From Actinomadura physcomitrii (GTDB lineage: Bacteria; Actinomycetota; Actinomycetes; Streptosporangiales; Streptosporangiaceae), in NCBI RefSeq assembly GCF_008923205.2, contig NZ_WBMS02000004.1, positions 186,001 to 250,000 of the forward strand: a DNA stretch of 64,000 nucleotides, given 5' to 3'. Positions 1-7,502 of the stretch are shown here, one piece after another. Made by a program: the position numbers and the translations under genes. Each line of letters starts with the position of its first letter. The stretch's first letter is position 1. The notes under the pieces were generated by a model. That model was not told where the DNA came from and made no database searches. It saw only the letters and a program-made list of their open reading frames with translations.

Positions 1-570
1 CGGCGCCGCGCCGAGGGGCGGCCGGAAGGCCGGACGGTCCGGATCTCGCGGCGGCCCGCGCCGCGGGCGCGCGTCGGCGGCGGCTGGACGCTCCCGCTGC
101 CGACCATCGACCCGCAGATCGTCGCCCGGTCCGCCGCCGCGCTCGACCGGTACGGCCCGGACTTCTCCTACGGCCACTACCTGGCGGTCAAGCGGCTGCC
201 CGTCGCCGCCGGGATGGCGGTGGGCTCCGGTGCCCTGCTCGCACTCGCGCAGCTCCCGCCCGCCCGGTCGCTGCTGCTGCGGCTCCGCGCGCCGGGCGAG
301 GGGCCGTCCCCGGAGCGGCGCGCCCGCAACTGGTTCAGCGTGAAGTTCGTCGGCGAGGGCGGCGGGAAGCGCGTCGTCACCGAGGTCGCCGGCGGCGACC
401 CCGGCTACGGCGAGACCGCGAAGATGCTCGCGCAGTCCGCGCTGTGCCTGGCCCACGACGACCTGCCGAAGACGTCCGGTCAGGTCACCACGGCCACCGC
501 GATGGGCGACGCGCTGATCGCCCGGCTCATCGCCGCCGGCATCGCCTTCCGCACCCTCACCCGCACCTGA
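1..570 (+). CDS. Saccharopine dehydrogenase-like NAD(P)-binding protein (3' part)
   Basis: The frame is open from the first base and ends at TGA 568-570, so the N-terminal Rossmann part lies outside the window. The visible 189 residues contain a hydrophobic stretch (MAVGSGALLALAQL) and the C-terminal block FVGEGGGKRVVTEVAGGDPG followed by GYGETAKMLAQSALCLA and QVTTATAMGDALI. This block is typical of the actinobacterial saccharopine-dehydrogenase-like (trans-acting enoyl reductase) family. The substrate cannot be told from this fragment. Its last 14 bases overlap the 3' end of the convergent histidine-kinase gene. Confidence 0.8.
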   Translation, partial: RRRAEGRPEGRTVRISRRPAPRARVGGGWTLPLPTIDPQIVARSAAALDRYGPDFSYGHYLAVKRLPVAAGMAVGSGALLALAQLPPARSLLLRLRAPGEGPSPERRARNWFSVKFVGEGGGKRVVTEVAGGDPGYGETAKMLAQSALCLAHDDLPKTSGQVTTATAMGDALIARLIAAGIAFRTLTRT

Positions 571-1747
571 CCCGGTTGGGGCGGGCGGGGACGGGGATGA
601 CGGCTTCGACGGTCGTGCCGACGCCCGGGCGGCTGGTGACGGTGACGCGGCCGCCCAGCAGCTCGGCGCGCTCGCGCATGCCGCGCAGTCCGTAGGAGTC
701 GGTGCGCCGGGGCCGCTCGGCGCGTGCGCCCTGCGCGAACACGTCCCGTACGGAGAACCCCCTGCCGTCGTCGGTGACCTTCAGCCGGACCCGGCCGCTC
801 GCGTGCTCCAGCAGCAGGTCCACGCACGTCGCCGACGCGTGCCGCAGGCTGTTGCCGACGGCCTCCTGCGCGATCCGGTACAGCGCGGTCTGCACATGGT
901 CGGGAAGCTCCTCCTCCAGCTCGCCCTCCACGGTGACGCTGACGTCGAGGACACCGGACGGCCCCGGACCGTCGCCCGCCTCGCGGGCGAGCGTCGCCAG
1001 CGCCGCCGACAGGCCGAGGTCGTCCAGCACGGGCGGGCGCAGCCCGCCGATCGCGGCCCGCGTCTCCGCCGCCGCCAGCTCGCACAGCTTCCGCGCGATC
1101 ATGATCTGCGCGAGGCCCTCCGGATGGTGCTCCGGCAGCGCCCGCTCCGCCGCCGACAGGTGGAAGCCGAGGCTGGCCAGGCGCTGCGCGATGCCGTCGT
1201 GGATCTCCCGGCTGAGCCGGGACCGCTCGGCCTCCTGCGCCTCCACGGCCCGCTCGGCGAACCGCTCGGCGGCGTGCTCGCGCTCGCGGGCCGTCCGCAG
1301 CCGCCGGCACGAGCACAGCACCGGCGCGAACAGCTCCGCCAGCGCGGTGACGAGCGCGACGTCGTCGTCCGGGCACGGACCTGCGGACCGCACGTCGACG
1401 ACGGCGATCGTGGTGATCCCGCTGCGGACGGGAATCGCGACGCCTCGTCCGTCCGTGTGCGCGCGGGCACGGCCATGGGCGGCCACCCAGCCCACATCGC
1501 CCTCCCCTAGCGGGACGGCCGGGCCCGACCATTCGAGAGCCCGTTCCTCGTCGTCCAGTACGTACACGTCGCAGAACGTCAGCGCGCGCGCCGACCGGAC
1601 GACCAGCCCGGCCAGCTCCTCGGCCATCCGCGGCAGCTCCCGGTCCGAGCAGGCCACCGCGACGATCCGGACGAGCAGGTCGTTGCCGCGCCCGGCGAGC
1701 AGCTCCGCCGGCGAAGGCGGCGACGACGAGGAGGGCGACGCCGTCAC
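557..1747 (-). CDS. GAF-containing sensor histidine kinase (NarL/DegS type)
   Basis: 396 residues. A GAF-like sensory region (about 30-150) is followed by a HisKA_3 dimerisation segment with the phospho-acceptor histidine in RLSREIHDGIAQRLASLG. A HATPase domain follows with NSLRHA (N box), DDGRGF (G1) and YGLRGMRER (G2). No membrane segment is visible, so it should be a cytosolic sensor. The GTG start (1745-1747) was chosen because GTGA overlaps the stop of the response-regulator gene by 4 nt, giving translational coupling. The stimulus is unknown. Confidence 0.9.
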   Translation of the reverse strand: MTASPSSSSPPSPAELLAGRGNDLLVRIVAVACSDRELPRMAEELAGLVVRSARALTFCDVYVLDDEERALEWSGPAVPLGEGDVGWVAAHGRARAHTDGRGVAIPVRSGITTIAVVDVRSAGPCPDDDVALVTALAELFAPVLCSCRRLRTAREREHAAERFAERAVEAQEAERSRLSREIHDGIAQRLASLGFHLSAAERALPEHHPEGLAQIMIARKLCELAAAETRAAIGGLRPPVLDDLGLSAALATLAREAGDGPGPSGVLDVSVTVEGELEEELPDHVQTALYRIAQEAVGNSLRHASATCVDLLLEHASGRVRLKVTDDGRGFSVRDVFAQGARAERPRRTDSYGLRGMRERAELLGGRVTVTSRPGVGTTVEAVIPVPARPNRVRCG

Positions 1748-2400
1748 CGGAACAGCCCCTCGCGCAGCGCGACCGCGATCGCCGCGGACCGGTCGGTCAC
1801 CTCGAGCTTGCGGTACAGCGCCCGCAGATGGCTCTTCACCGTCTCCTCGCTCAGCACCAGCCGGGCCGCGATCGCCTTGTTGGACAGCCCGCCCACCAGC
1901 AGCGACAGCACCTCGCTCTCGCGCTGCGTCAGCCCCCGGTTCGCGCCGGGCCAGAACTCGCCGCGGGTCAGCCGGGCCGCCGTCACCGCCATCCGCCCGG
2001 CGAGCGTCGGATCGACGACGGTCTCGCCCTGCGCGACCTCCTCCAGGCGCCGCACCAGCTCCGGGCCGTCCACCCGTTTCAGCAGGTAGCCGCCCGCCCC
2101 GGCACGCAGCGCCTCGAAGACGTACTGCTCGTCGTCGTACACCGACAGGAACACCACCCGCGCCTCGGGGACGCGGCCGGTGAGCAGCCGGCACAGGTCG
2201 AGGCCGCTCTCCGGGCCGAGCCGCACGTCCAGCAGGACGACGTCGGGGCGCAGCGTGGTGACCAGGCGGGTGGCCTCCTCCCCCGTCCCCGCCTGCCCCA
2301 CGACGCGCACCCGCCCGGCGAATCCGGCCAGCATCGCCTGCAGTCCGGCGAGGATCATCTCATGGTCGTCCACCAGGACGACGCGTACGGGGGCGCCCAT
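1744..2400 (-). CDS. NarL/LuxR-family response regulator
   Basis: 218 residues. A receiver domain (about 5-120) has acidic pocket residues in VDDHEMIL, the phospho-accepting Asp in VVLLDVRLG, and a conserved Lys in YLLKRV. A LuxR-type HTH follows (about 150-212) with LTQRESEVLSLLVGGLSNK and SEETVKSHLRALYRKL. It is first in a two-gene operon with the kinase that follows and almost certainly its partner. It reads divergently from the phosphoribulokinase-like gene, so the 160-bp gap should hold both promoters. Confidence 0.93.
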   Translation of the reverse strand: MGAPVRVVLVDDHEMILAGLQAMLAGFAGRVRVVGQAGTGEEATRLVTTLRPDVVLLDVRLGPESGLDLCRLLTGRVPEARVVFLSVYDDEQYVFEALRAGAGGYLLKRVDGPELVRRLEEVAQGETVVDPTLAGRMAVTAARLTRGEFWPGANRGLTQRESEVLSLLVGGLSNKAIAARLVLSEETVKSHLRALYRKLEVTDRSAAIAVALREGLFR

Positions 2401-2561
2401 TCCGGCACGATAACAACGCTCGGCTACTCACCAGTAGCCCCGGTGCGGCCGGGCCTCCCGCGCGCTTCACCCCCGCTCTCCCCCGACCGGGGGACGCGTC
2501 CGCGCCGCGGCCCCCGTACTCTCCCTGTCGAAAACCGGATTCCGCAGGACGGAGGAGCAAG

Positions 2562-3551
2562 GTGCCCCATCGGATTGTGCATATGCTCCGGGCGCGCGGG
2601 TCGGGCCGCCGCCCCGTCATGCTCGCCATCGCCGGCGACAGCGCGGCGGGCAAGACCACACTGACCAGGGGGCTTGTGCGGTGTCTGGGGGCCGAACGGA
2701 TGACGGCCGTCTGCGTCGACGACTACCACCGCTACGACCGGGCCGAACGCGCCGGCAAGCCGTTCACGGCGCTGCACCCGGACTGCAACCACATCGACAT
2801 CATGGAGCAGCACCTCCAGCTGCTGTCGATGGGCGAGCCGATCCTCAAACCCGTCTACGACCACGCCACCGGCGAGCTCGTCCGGCCGGAGCTGGTCGAG
2901 CCCCGCGACTTCGTGATCGTCGAGGGCCTGCTCCCCCTGCACACCCGGCTCGCCCGCGCCTGCTTCGACATCAGCGTCTACCTCGACCCGCCCGAGCCGC
3001 TCCGCCACTCCTGGAAGGTCCGCCGCGACTGCGACAAACGCGGCTACAGCCCCGAGCAGGTCATGGCCGAGCTCGCGCGCCGCGAGCCGGAGAGCGCCGC
3101 CTACATCCGGCCGCAGCGCAAGTACGCCGACATCGTCGTGCGGTTCGCGCCCGTCGCGGGCCGGCTCGACCCGCCCGGCACGCCCCTGTCGGCCGAGCTG
3201 CTGCTGCGCCCGACGATCGACCACCCCGAGCTCGCCGACGTCCTGGACGGCGCGTCCGGCGACGCCGACAAGCCCCTGCACCTGCGGCTGCACCGTGACG
3301 ACGACGGCCGCCCCGTCGACGCATTGCACGTGCACGGCTACGTCTCGCCCGAGGAGTCCCAGGTCGTGAAGAAGGCGATCTGGGAGCGGCTCGGCGCGCG
3401 CGCGGGAGCGGGCCTGCCCGACCCCGACGCCCTGGGCCGCCTGGGCGACGCCGGCACCAGCGACCCCCTGGCCATCACCCAGCTCCTCCTGCTCCCCCAC
3501 CTGCTGAACACGTTCACTTGCGGCGAGTCGTCGTTATCGCGGCCCGCATAA
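2562..3551 (+). CDS. Phosphoribulokinase-family kinase
   Basis: 329 residues. A P-loop (AIAGDSAAGKTT, residues 23-33) is followed by VCVDDYHRYDR and FVIVEGLLPLHT, typical of the PRK/uridine kinase fold, and by a PRK-specific C-terminal half (YVSPEESQVVKKAIWERLG). GTG 2562 has GGAGGAG at 2551-2557. PRK phosphorylates ribulose 5-phosphate in the Calvin cycle. No RuBisCO gene is in this window, so the true substrate is open. The last dozen residues and the TAA stop (3549-3551) lie inside a 22-bp perfect inverted repeat, so the natural C-terminus may have been replaced when that element arrived. Confidence 0.85.
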   Translation: MPHRIVHMLRARGSGRRPVMLAIAGDSAAGKTTLTRGLVRCLGAERMTAVCVDDYHRYDRAERAGKPFTALHPDCNHIDIMEQHLQLLSMGEPILKPVYDHATGELVRPELVEPRDFVIVEGLLPLHTRLARACFDISVYLDPPEPLRHSWKVRRDCDKRGYSPEQVMAELARREPESAAYIRPQRKYADIVVRFAPVAGRLDPPGTPLSAELLLRPTIDHPELADVLDGASGDADKPLHLRLHRDDDGRPVDALHVHGYVSPEESQVVKKAIWERLGARAGAGLPDPDALGRLGDAGTSDPLAITQLLLLPHLLNTFTCGESSLSRPA

Positions 3552-3569
3552 CGACGACTCGCCGCAAGT
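3516..3569. terminator. Long intergenic hairpin A (dispersed family)
   Basis: Two perfect 22-bp arms (3516-3537 and 3548-3569) enclose 10 bases between convergent genes. The left arm carries GGCGAGTCGTCGTT. It aligns at 16 of 20 positions with the arm of the hairpin at 11394-11459, and both have a 14-nt apical loop if the stem is counted to GTT. No U-tract follows. Bidirectional termination is inferred from position and stem strength. Confidence 0.75.
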
Positions 3570-3685
3570 CGACGACCCCGCGGGCGCGCGGGGAGGCCCC
3601 GGGGCTTGACCTGTGCCTCGGGCCGCGCGCACCGCGGCGGCCGGGAGGGCGCCCCAGCGGGCGCAAGGGCGCTCTCCCGGCCCTT

Positions 3686-4744
3686 CTACAGCTCGTGCCA
3701 GGGGATTTCAGGGCGGCCGGGGGCGACGATCGCGAGGGACTGGCCGCCGCGGACCAGCTCGCCCGGGTCGGACGTGAGCCGGAAGCGGGCGTTCGGGCGG
3801 TGCGACTCGCCCACGGCGAGGAGCGTGCTGCCGCGGCGCAGCAGGAAGACCGCCACGTCCAGGCGGGGCCACTCGCCGGCGCCCTCGGGGACGTCCACCC
3901 GGTACAGGGTGCCGTCGGCGTCGAGGGTGCTGGCGAGGTTGTGGTAGATCGCGGCGACGCCGGGATTGCGGATCGCGACCGCGACCACGGCCGGGTCGTC
4001 GATGTCGACCGGCTCGATGTCCGGGCCGATCAGCGCGAGCGCCTCGGTGATCTCGGCGCGGCGGCCGCCGTCGTGCACGCCCGCGAGCAGGTGGACGGGC
4101 GGCTCCCCGCGGCGCCGCAGGTAGGCCGAGACGCCCAGCATCACCCGGACGGTCTCGTCGTCGCTGCGGCCGACCACCACGACCGTCCGCGCAGCCTCCA
4201 GGCAGGCGCGCCGGTAGGCGGTGTCGTCGAAGGCGACCACGTCGTACAGCTCGGGGTCGGGGTTCTCGCCGGTCAGCTCGCCCGGCCAGAAGACCGTGAC
4301 GACCGGGGTGCGGGCGTACTCGGGGTCGGCGCGCAGCTGGGTGATGATGGCGCGCAGCCCATCCCGCTCGTACCCGACGACCACGATGTGCCGCTCGACG
4401 TGCAACTGCGCCTGGCCGTTGGCCCGCATCGTCCTGCCCTTCGCCATCCAGAGCGTCAGCTCGGCGAACAGCACGAGCCCCGCGGTGAGCCCGGCCACGA
4501 TCACGATCACGCCGCCGATCCGGCCGCCCGTCGAGGACGGGTAGAGGTCGCCGTAACCGGTGGAGGTGCCGCTGACGAAGAAGTACCAGATGTAGTTCCA
4601 CGGCTGCTTGATCTCGGCGCCGGGCTTCTCGCACACCGCGATCAACAGCCAGCCGATGCCGAACGCCCCGAGCAGCACCAGCGCCGGCGCGTGCCAGGAG
4701 CGCGCCGCGACGCGGTGCGCGAAACGCCGCAGGAAGCTCGACAT
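3686..4744 (-). CDS. Two-TM potassium channel with C-terminal TrkA-N/RCK-like domain
   Basis: 352 residues. TM1 (about 20-38) is followed by a pore helix and the selectivity filter STGYGD (residues 61-66), TM2 (about 75-95), and then a Rossmann-type regulatory domain starting HIVVVGYERDGLRAII. A TrkA-C-like end (RLTSDPGELVRGGQSLAIV) follows. Architecture and filter support a K+ channel gated by a cytosolic ligand-binding domain, probably tetrameric in the plasma membrane. The ATG at 4742-4744 gives a short Arg-rich cytosolic N-terminus, and no strong ribosome site separates it from alternatives upstream. It is monocistronic as far as can be seen. Confidence 0.88.
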   Translation of the reverse strand: MSSFLRRFAHRVAARSWHAPALVLLGAFGIGWLLIAVCEKPGAEIKQPWNYIWYFFVSGTSTGYGDLYPSSTGGRIGGVIVIVAGLTAGLVLFAELTLWMAKGRTMRANGQAQLHVERHIVVVGYERDGLRAIITQLRADPEYARTPVVTVFWPGELTGENPDPELYDVVAFDDTAYRRACLEAARTVVVVGRSDDETVRVMLGVSAYLRRRGEPPVHLLAGVHDGGRRAEITEALALIGPDIEPVDIDDPAVVAVAIRNPGVAAIYHNLASTLDADGTLYRVDVPEGAGEWPRLDVAVFLLRRGSTLLAVGESHRPNARFRLTSDPGELVRGGQSLAIVAPGRPEIPWHEL

Positions 4745-4863
4745 CCGCGCAGCCTGCCAGCAGGCGAAATGCCGCGTCAAGCCCGAAATGCTCCGGATTG
4801 CGACCACAGAACGTGACCGGGCCGGATGTGGCCGGAGGCGGCCAGTGGAGGTCAGCCCGCCGA

Positions 4864-5214
4864 TCAGCCGGCCGGGCCGCGCCGCAGCACCCGGCTCAGC
4901 GCCGCCGCGACCTCCTCCGAGAGCCCGCGGTCGTCCCGGGGCACCGCGCTCGAGGGCACCAGGTCGGCCGGACGGGGGTCGTCGCGGACCGCCTCCCGGG
5001 TGTGCCCGCAGTCGCGGCACTCGACCTCGCCGAGCCGGCAGACCAGCGCGACGGAACCGCAGGCCGCGCAGCGGTCGAGATCGTCCGCCCAGTCGTGGGC
5101 GGTCTGGCAGCCGGGGCAGACCAGCACCTGGTGGTCCGCCCGGACACCGCGTCGCCACGGGCTCGCCCCGCGCACGGGGTCGGTCTGCCGTGCCCCGCAG
5201 CGGAAGCAGGGCAT
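4864..5214 (-). CDS. Zinc-ribbon protein of unknown function
   Basis: 116 residues with four Cys pairs: CFRCG near the N-terminus, then CPGC, CAAC and CRDCGHTRE. The spacing fits two zinc ribbons. The C-terminal 35 residues form a predicted amphipathic helix (LSEEVAAALSRVLRRG). A GGAGG lies just upstream of ATG 5212-5214; an in-frame GTG one codon earlier is less well placed. No enzymatic motif is visible. It could be a nucleic-acid-binding or adaptor protein. Confidence 0.65.
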   Translation of the reverse strand: MPCFRCGARQTDPVRGASPWRRGVRADHQVLVCPGCQTAHDWADDLDRCAACGSVALVCRLGEVECRDCGHTREAVRDDPRPADLVPSSAVPRDDRGLSEEVAAALSRVLRRGPAG

Positions 5215-5287
5215 CACACCTCCAGGGGTGCGGGGGCCGGAACCGGCCGCGGGACGCCGCCGCGCGGCCGGGACCGGCCCGTTTCGC

Positions 5288-5746
5288 TCAGAGCCCGGCG
5301 AGCGCCTTGCGGTACTCGTCGAGGTCGCGTGCGTCCGGGATGGCGTTCACGACCTTCCAGCGGACCACACCCTGCGCGTCGATGATGAAGGTGCCGCGGA
5401 CCGCGAGCCCCTTCTCCTCGTCGAACACGCCGTAGCGCTGCGCCGTCCCGCCGTGCGGCCAGAAGTCCGACAGCAGCGGGAACTGGTACTTCTCCTGCTC
5501 GGCCCAGGCGCGCAGCGCGAACACCGAGTCGACCGACACGGCCAGCACCTGCACGTCGTCGCCGCCGAGGGTGGGCAGCTCGTCCCTGATCTGGCACAGC
5601 TCGCCCGTGCACACGCCGCTGAACGCCAGCGGATAGAACACCAGGACGACGGTCTTCTCGCCCCGGAAGTCCGACAGCTTCACCGGCGTGCCGTGCTGGT
5701 CCTTCAGCTCGAAGTCCGGTGCGCTGTCGCCTACCTCAACCGACAA
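5288..5746 (-). CDS. ahpE: Peroxiredoxin, AhpE family
   Basis: 152 residues, matching mycobacterial AhpE in length. The thioredoxin fold carries the motif [20 protein letters not shown] with peroxidatic Cys46, then LLSDFWPHG and [16 protein letters not shown], which are characteristic of AhpE. It should reduce hydroperoxides in the cytosol. A second cysteine lies five residues after the peroxidatic one (C-x4-C), the spacing of the resolving Cys in BCP-type enzymes; M. tuberculosis AhpE is 1-Cys. The start is a TTG at 5744-5746 with GGGAGAGG upstream. It sits in an aceE-linked block like Rv2238c. Confidence 0.9.
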   Translation of the reverse strand: MSVEVGDSAPDFELKDQHGTPVKLSDFRGEKTVVLVFYPLAFSGVCTGELCQIRDELPTLGGDDVQVLAVSVDSVFALRAWAEQEKYQFPLLSDFWPHGGTAQRYGVFDEEKGLAVRGTFIIDAQGVVRWKVVNAIPDARDLDEYRKALAGL

Positions 5747-5886
5747 AGCCTCTCCCGCGGATCGTCCCCGCCTGGCGGGGGGTATGGGCGCCCCCACGGG
5801 CGTGGGGACGGGCCCAGTCTGCCACCCGCCGCCGGAGCCGGACGGCCCGGCCGCCCGCGCGGCGGCGGACGTCCGGAGCCGTGCGG

Positions 5887-6315
5887 CTACTTGTGGACCT
5901 TGGGCGCGACCAGCCGCGTTCCGGACCACTCCTTCGCGGCGCTGACGCTGCTCGTCTGCGACAGCCCGGCCGTCTGCGCGGCCTCGCCGATGTCGCTGGG
6001 CTCCACGTGCCCGTCCCGGCCCGCCTTCGGCGTCAGCAGCCAGATGTTGCCGCCGCCGGTGAGCGGGATCATCGCGTCGGTCAGGCCCTCGAACAGGTCG
6101 CCGTCCTCCTCGCGCCACCACAGCAGCACGATGTCGACCACGTCCTCGTAGTCCTCGTCGACCAGCTCGGTCCCCGTGACGGCCTCGACGGAGCGGCGAA
6201 GCTCCTCGTCGACGTCGTCGTCGTAGCCGATCTCCTGCACCACCTGGCCCGGCTTGAGGCCGAGCCGTTCGGCCAGGCTGCGCTCAGACTGCGCCTGACC
6301 CGCGGTCGCGCTCAC
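5887..6315 (-). CDS. DUF3052 domain-containing protein
   Basis: 142 residues with the DUF3052 pattern [20 protein letters not shown], an acidic DDDVDEELR segment, [13 protein letters not shown] and [20 protein letters not shown]. Function is not established. The family is actinobacterial and is found beside ahpE and aceE. GTG 6313-6315 has GGGAGGAC ideally spaced upstream, which fixes the start. The 267-bp gap upstream shows no further gene and should contain its promoter. Confidence 0.88.
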   Translation of the reverse strand: MSATAGQAQSERSLAERLGLKPGQVVQEIGYDDDVDEELRRSVEAVTGTELVDEDYEDVVDIVLLWWREEDGDLFEGLTDAMIPLTGGGNIWLLTPKAGRDGHVEPSDIGEAAQTAGLSQTSSVSAAKEWSGTRLVAPKVHK

Positions 6316-6582
6316 GAAAGTCCTCCCATTGTCGTCAGTCCGCACGGTGTCCCGCGCATTTCTCGTCTCCAGGCCCCGTCGTGACGGGCGGCCTGCCCGC
6401 ACCCGTGCGGTGTTTGCGGGACAGTCCACACAAGTGAGGGCCCCTAGCGCAAGTGTCTTCCCGGCTTTTGGTGGGCTCATTGGCCCGAACACGGCGAGCG
6501 TCGTCACAGGACCTCCACAGAAAGTGACAACGCGCGGTCATGCCGTGCCCCCGGGAGGGGAGGATTCCCCCGCTCACCCCGT

Positions 6583-6990
6583 TCATCCCCGGAGAAAGGA
6601 CAGCCGGACCTGCCGATCCGGGTTGTCCACGTTGAGGTCGACCAGCGCCACCGACTGCCAGGTCCCGAGCGCGAGCCGGCCGTCCACCACCGGCAGCGTC
6701 GCGTACGGCGGGACGAGCGCCGGCATGACGTGCGAGCGGCCGTGCCCCCGCGACCCGTGCCGGTGCCGCCACCGGTCGTCGGCCGGGAGCAGGTCGCCGA
6801 GCGCGGCGAGCAGGTCGCCGTCGCTGCCCGCGCCCAGCTCGATGATCGCGATGCCCGCGGTGGCGTGCGGCACGAACACGTGCAGCAGGCCGTCGCCGCC
6901 GGCCGCGCCGGCGAACCGCTCGCACTCGGCCGTGATGTCGTGCACGGCCTCCTGCGTCCCGGTGGCCACCCGGACCACGGTGCTCTCCAT
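6583..6990 (-). CDS. YjbQ/UPF0047 family protein
   Basis: 135 residues. The motif HATAGIAIIELGAGSDGDLL, the segment HRHGSRGHGRSHVMPAL with its clustered histidines, and LGTWQSVALVDLNVDNPDRQV match the UPF0047 fold, a metal-binding family annotated as secondary thiamine-phosphate synthase from weak E. coli complementation. The true reaction is uncertain. It stands alone, with the DUF1918 gene on the same strand upstream. Confidence 0.88.
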   Translation of the reverse strand: MESTVVRVATGTQEAVHDITAECERFAGAAGGDGLLHVFVPHATAGIAIIELGAGSDGDLLAALGDLLPADDRWRHRHGSRGHGRSHVMPALVPPYATLPVVDGRLALGTWQSVALVDLNVDNPDRQVRLSFLRG

Positions 6991-7076
6991 GATCGCAGGT
7001 GTACCCGATCCGCGGCGCCGGACGCATCCCGGCGCGCGCGGATCCGGGCGGGGCCGGGACGCGTCGGGCCCGTCCG

Positions 7077-7283
7077 CTACCGGGCGGGGTGCCCGGCGGT
7101 CTCGCGGGACTCGACGACGGCGTCCGGCCCCGGGTAGACCAGCGTCTGGTGGCCGTCCTCGAACCGGACCACGTACGGCGGGCCGCCGCTCTCGCCGCGG
7201 ATCTCGATGATCTCGCCGACGCGGTCGTGCTGGCCCACGACGGTGCCGTGGACGTGCAGCAGGTCCCCGATTCGCGCGTGCAT
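7077..7283 (-). CDS. DUF1918 domain-containing small protein
   Basis: 68 residues: MHARIGDLLHVHG then VGQHDRVGEIIEIRGE, PPYVVRFEDGHQTLVYPGPD, a compact SH3-like beta-barrel family (DUF1918) common in actinobacteria. The role is unknown. ATG 7281-7283 has GGGAGCC upstream. It is divergent from aceE, with a 219-bp shared promoter region (7284-7502). Confidence 0.85.
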   Translation of the reverse strand: MHARIGDLLHVHGTVVGQHDRVGEIIEIRGESGGPPYVVRFEDGHQTLVYPGPDAVVESRETAGHPAR

Positions 7284-7502
7284 GGCTCCCCTCCGTTCTC
7301 CTCGAAAAACGGGTCCTCGAAAGGTGCGTACCCCGGTTGACCGGGGAGAATGGTTACCGGTTGGTAGAGATGCGTTAGCCGTCACGAACGACGACGATGG
7401 ATCACGAAACCAGGCGGTGAGACACCTCCGCCGGGGACCGCGGGACCGCCGAACGGCGGCCGGGTCCCCACCAGCAAAGACGGCAAGCACAGAGGGGATC
7501 CC

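Noticed and set aside
557-2194. Extended start for the first histidine kinase (545 codons)
   Set aside because: The extra N-terminal part is the response-regulator gene read in another frame. The GTGA overlap at 1744-1747 gives a natural start.
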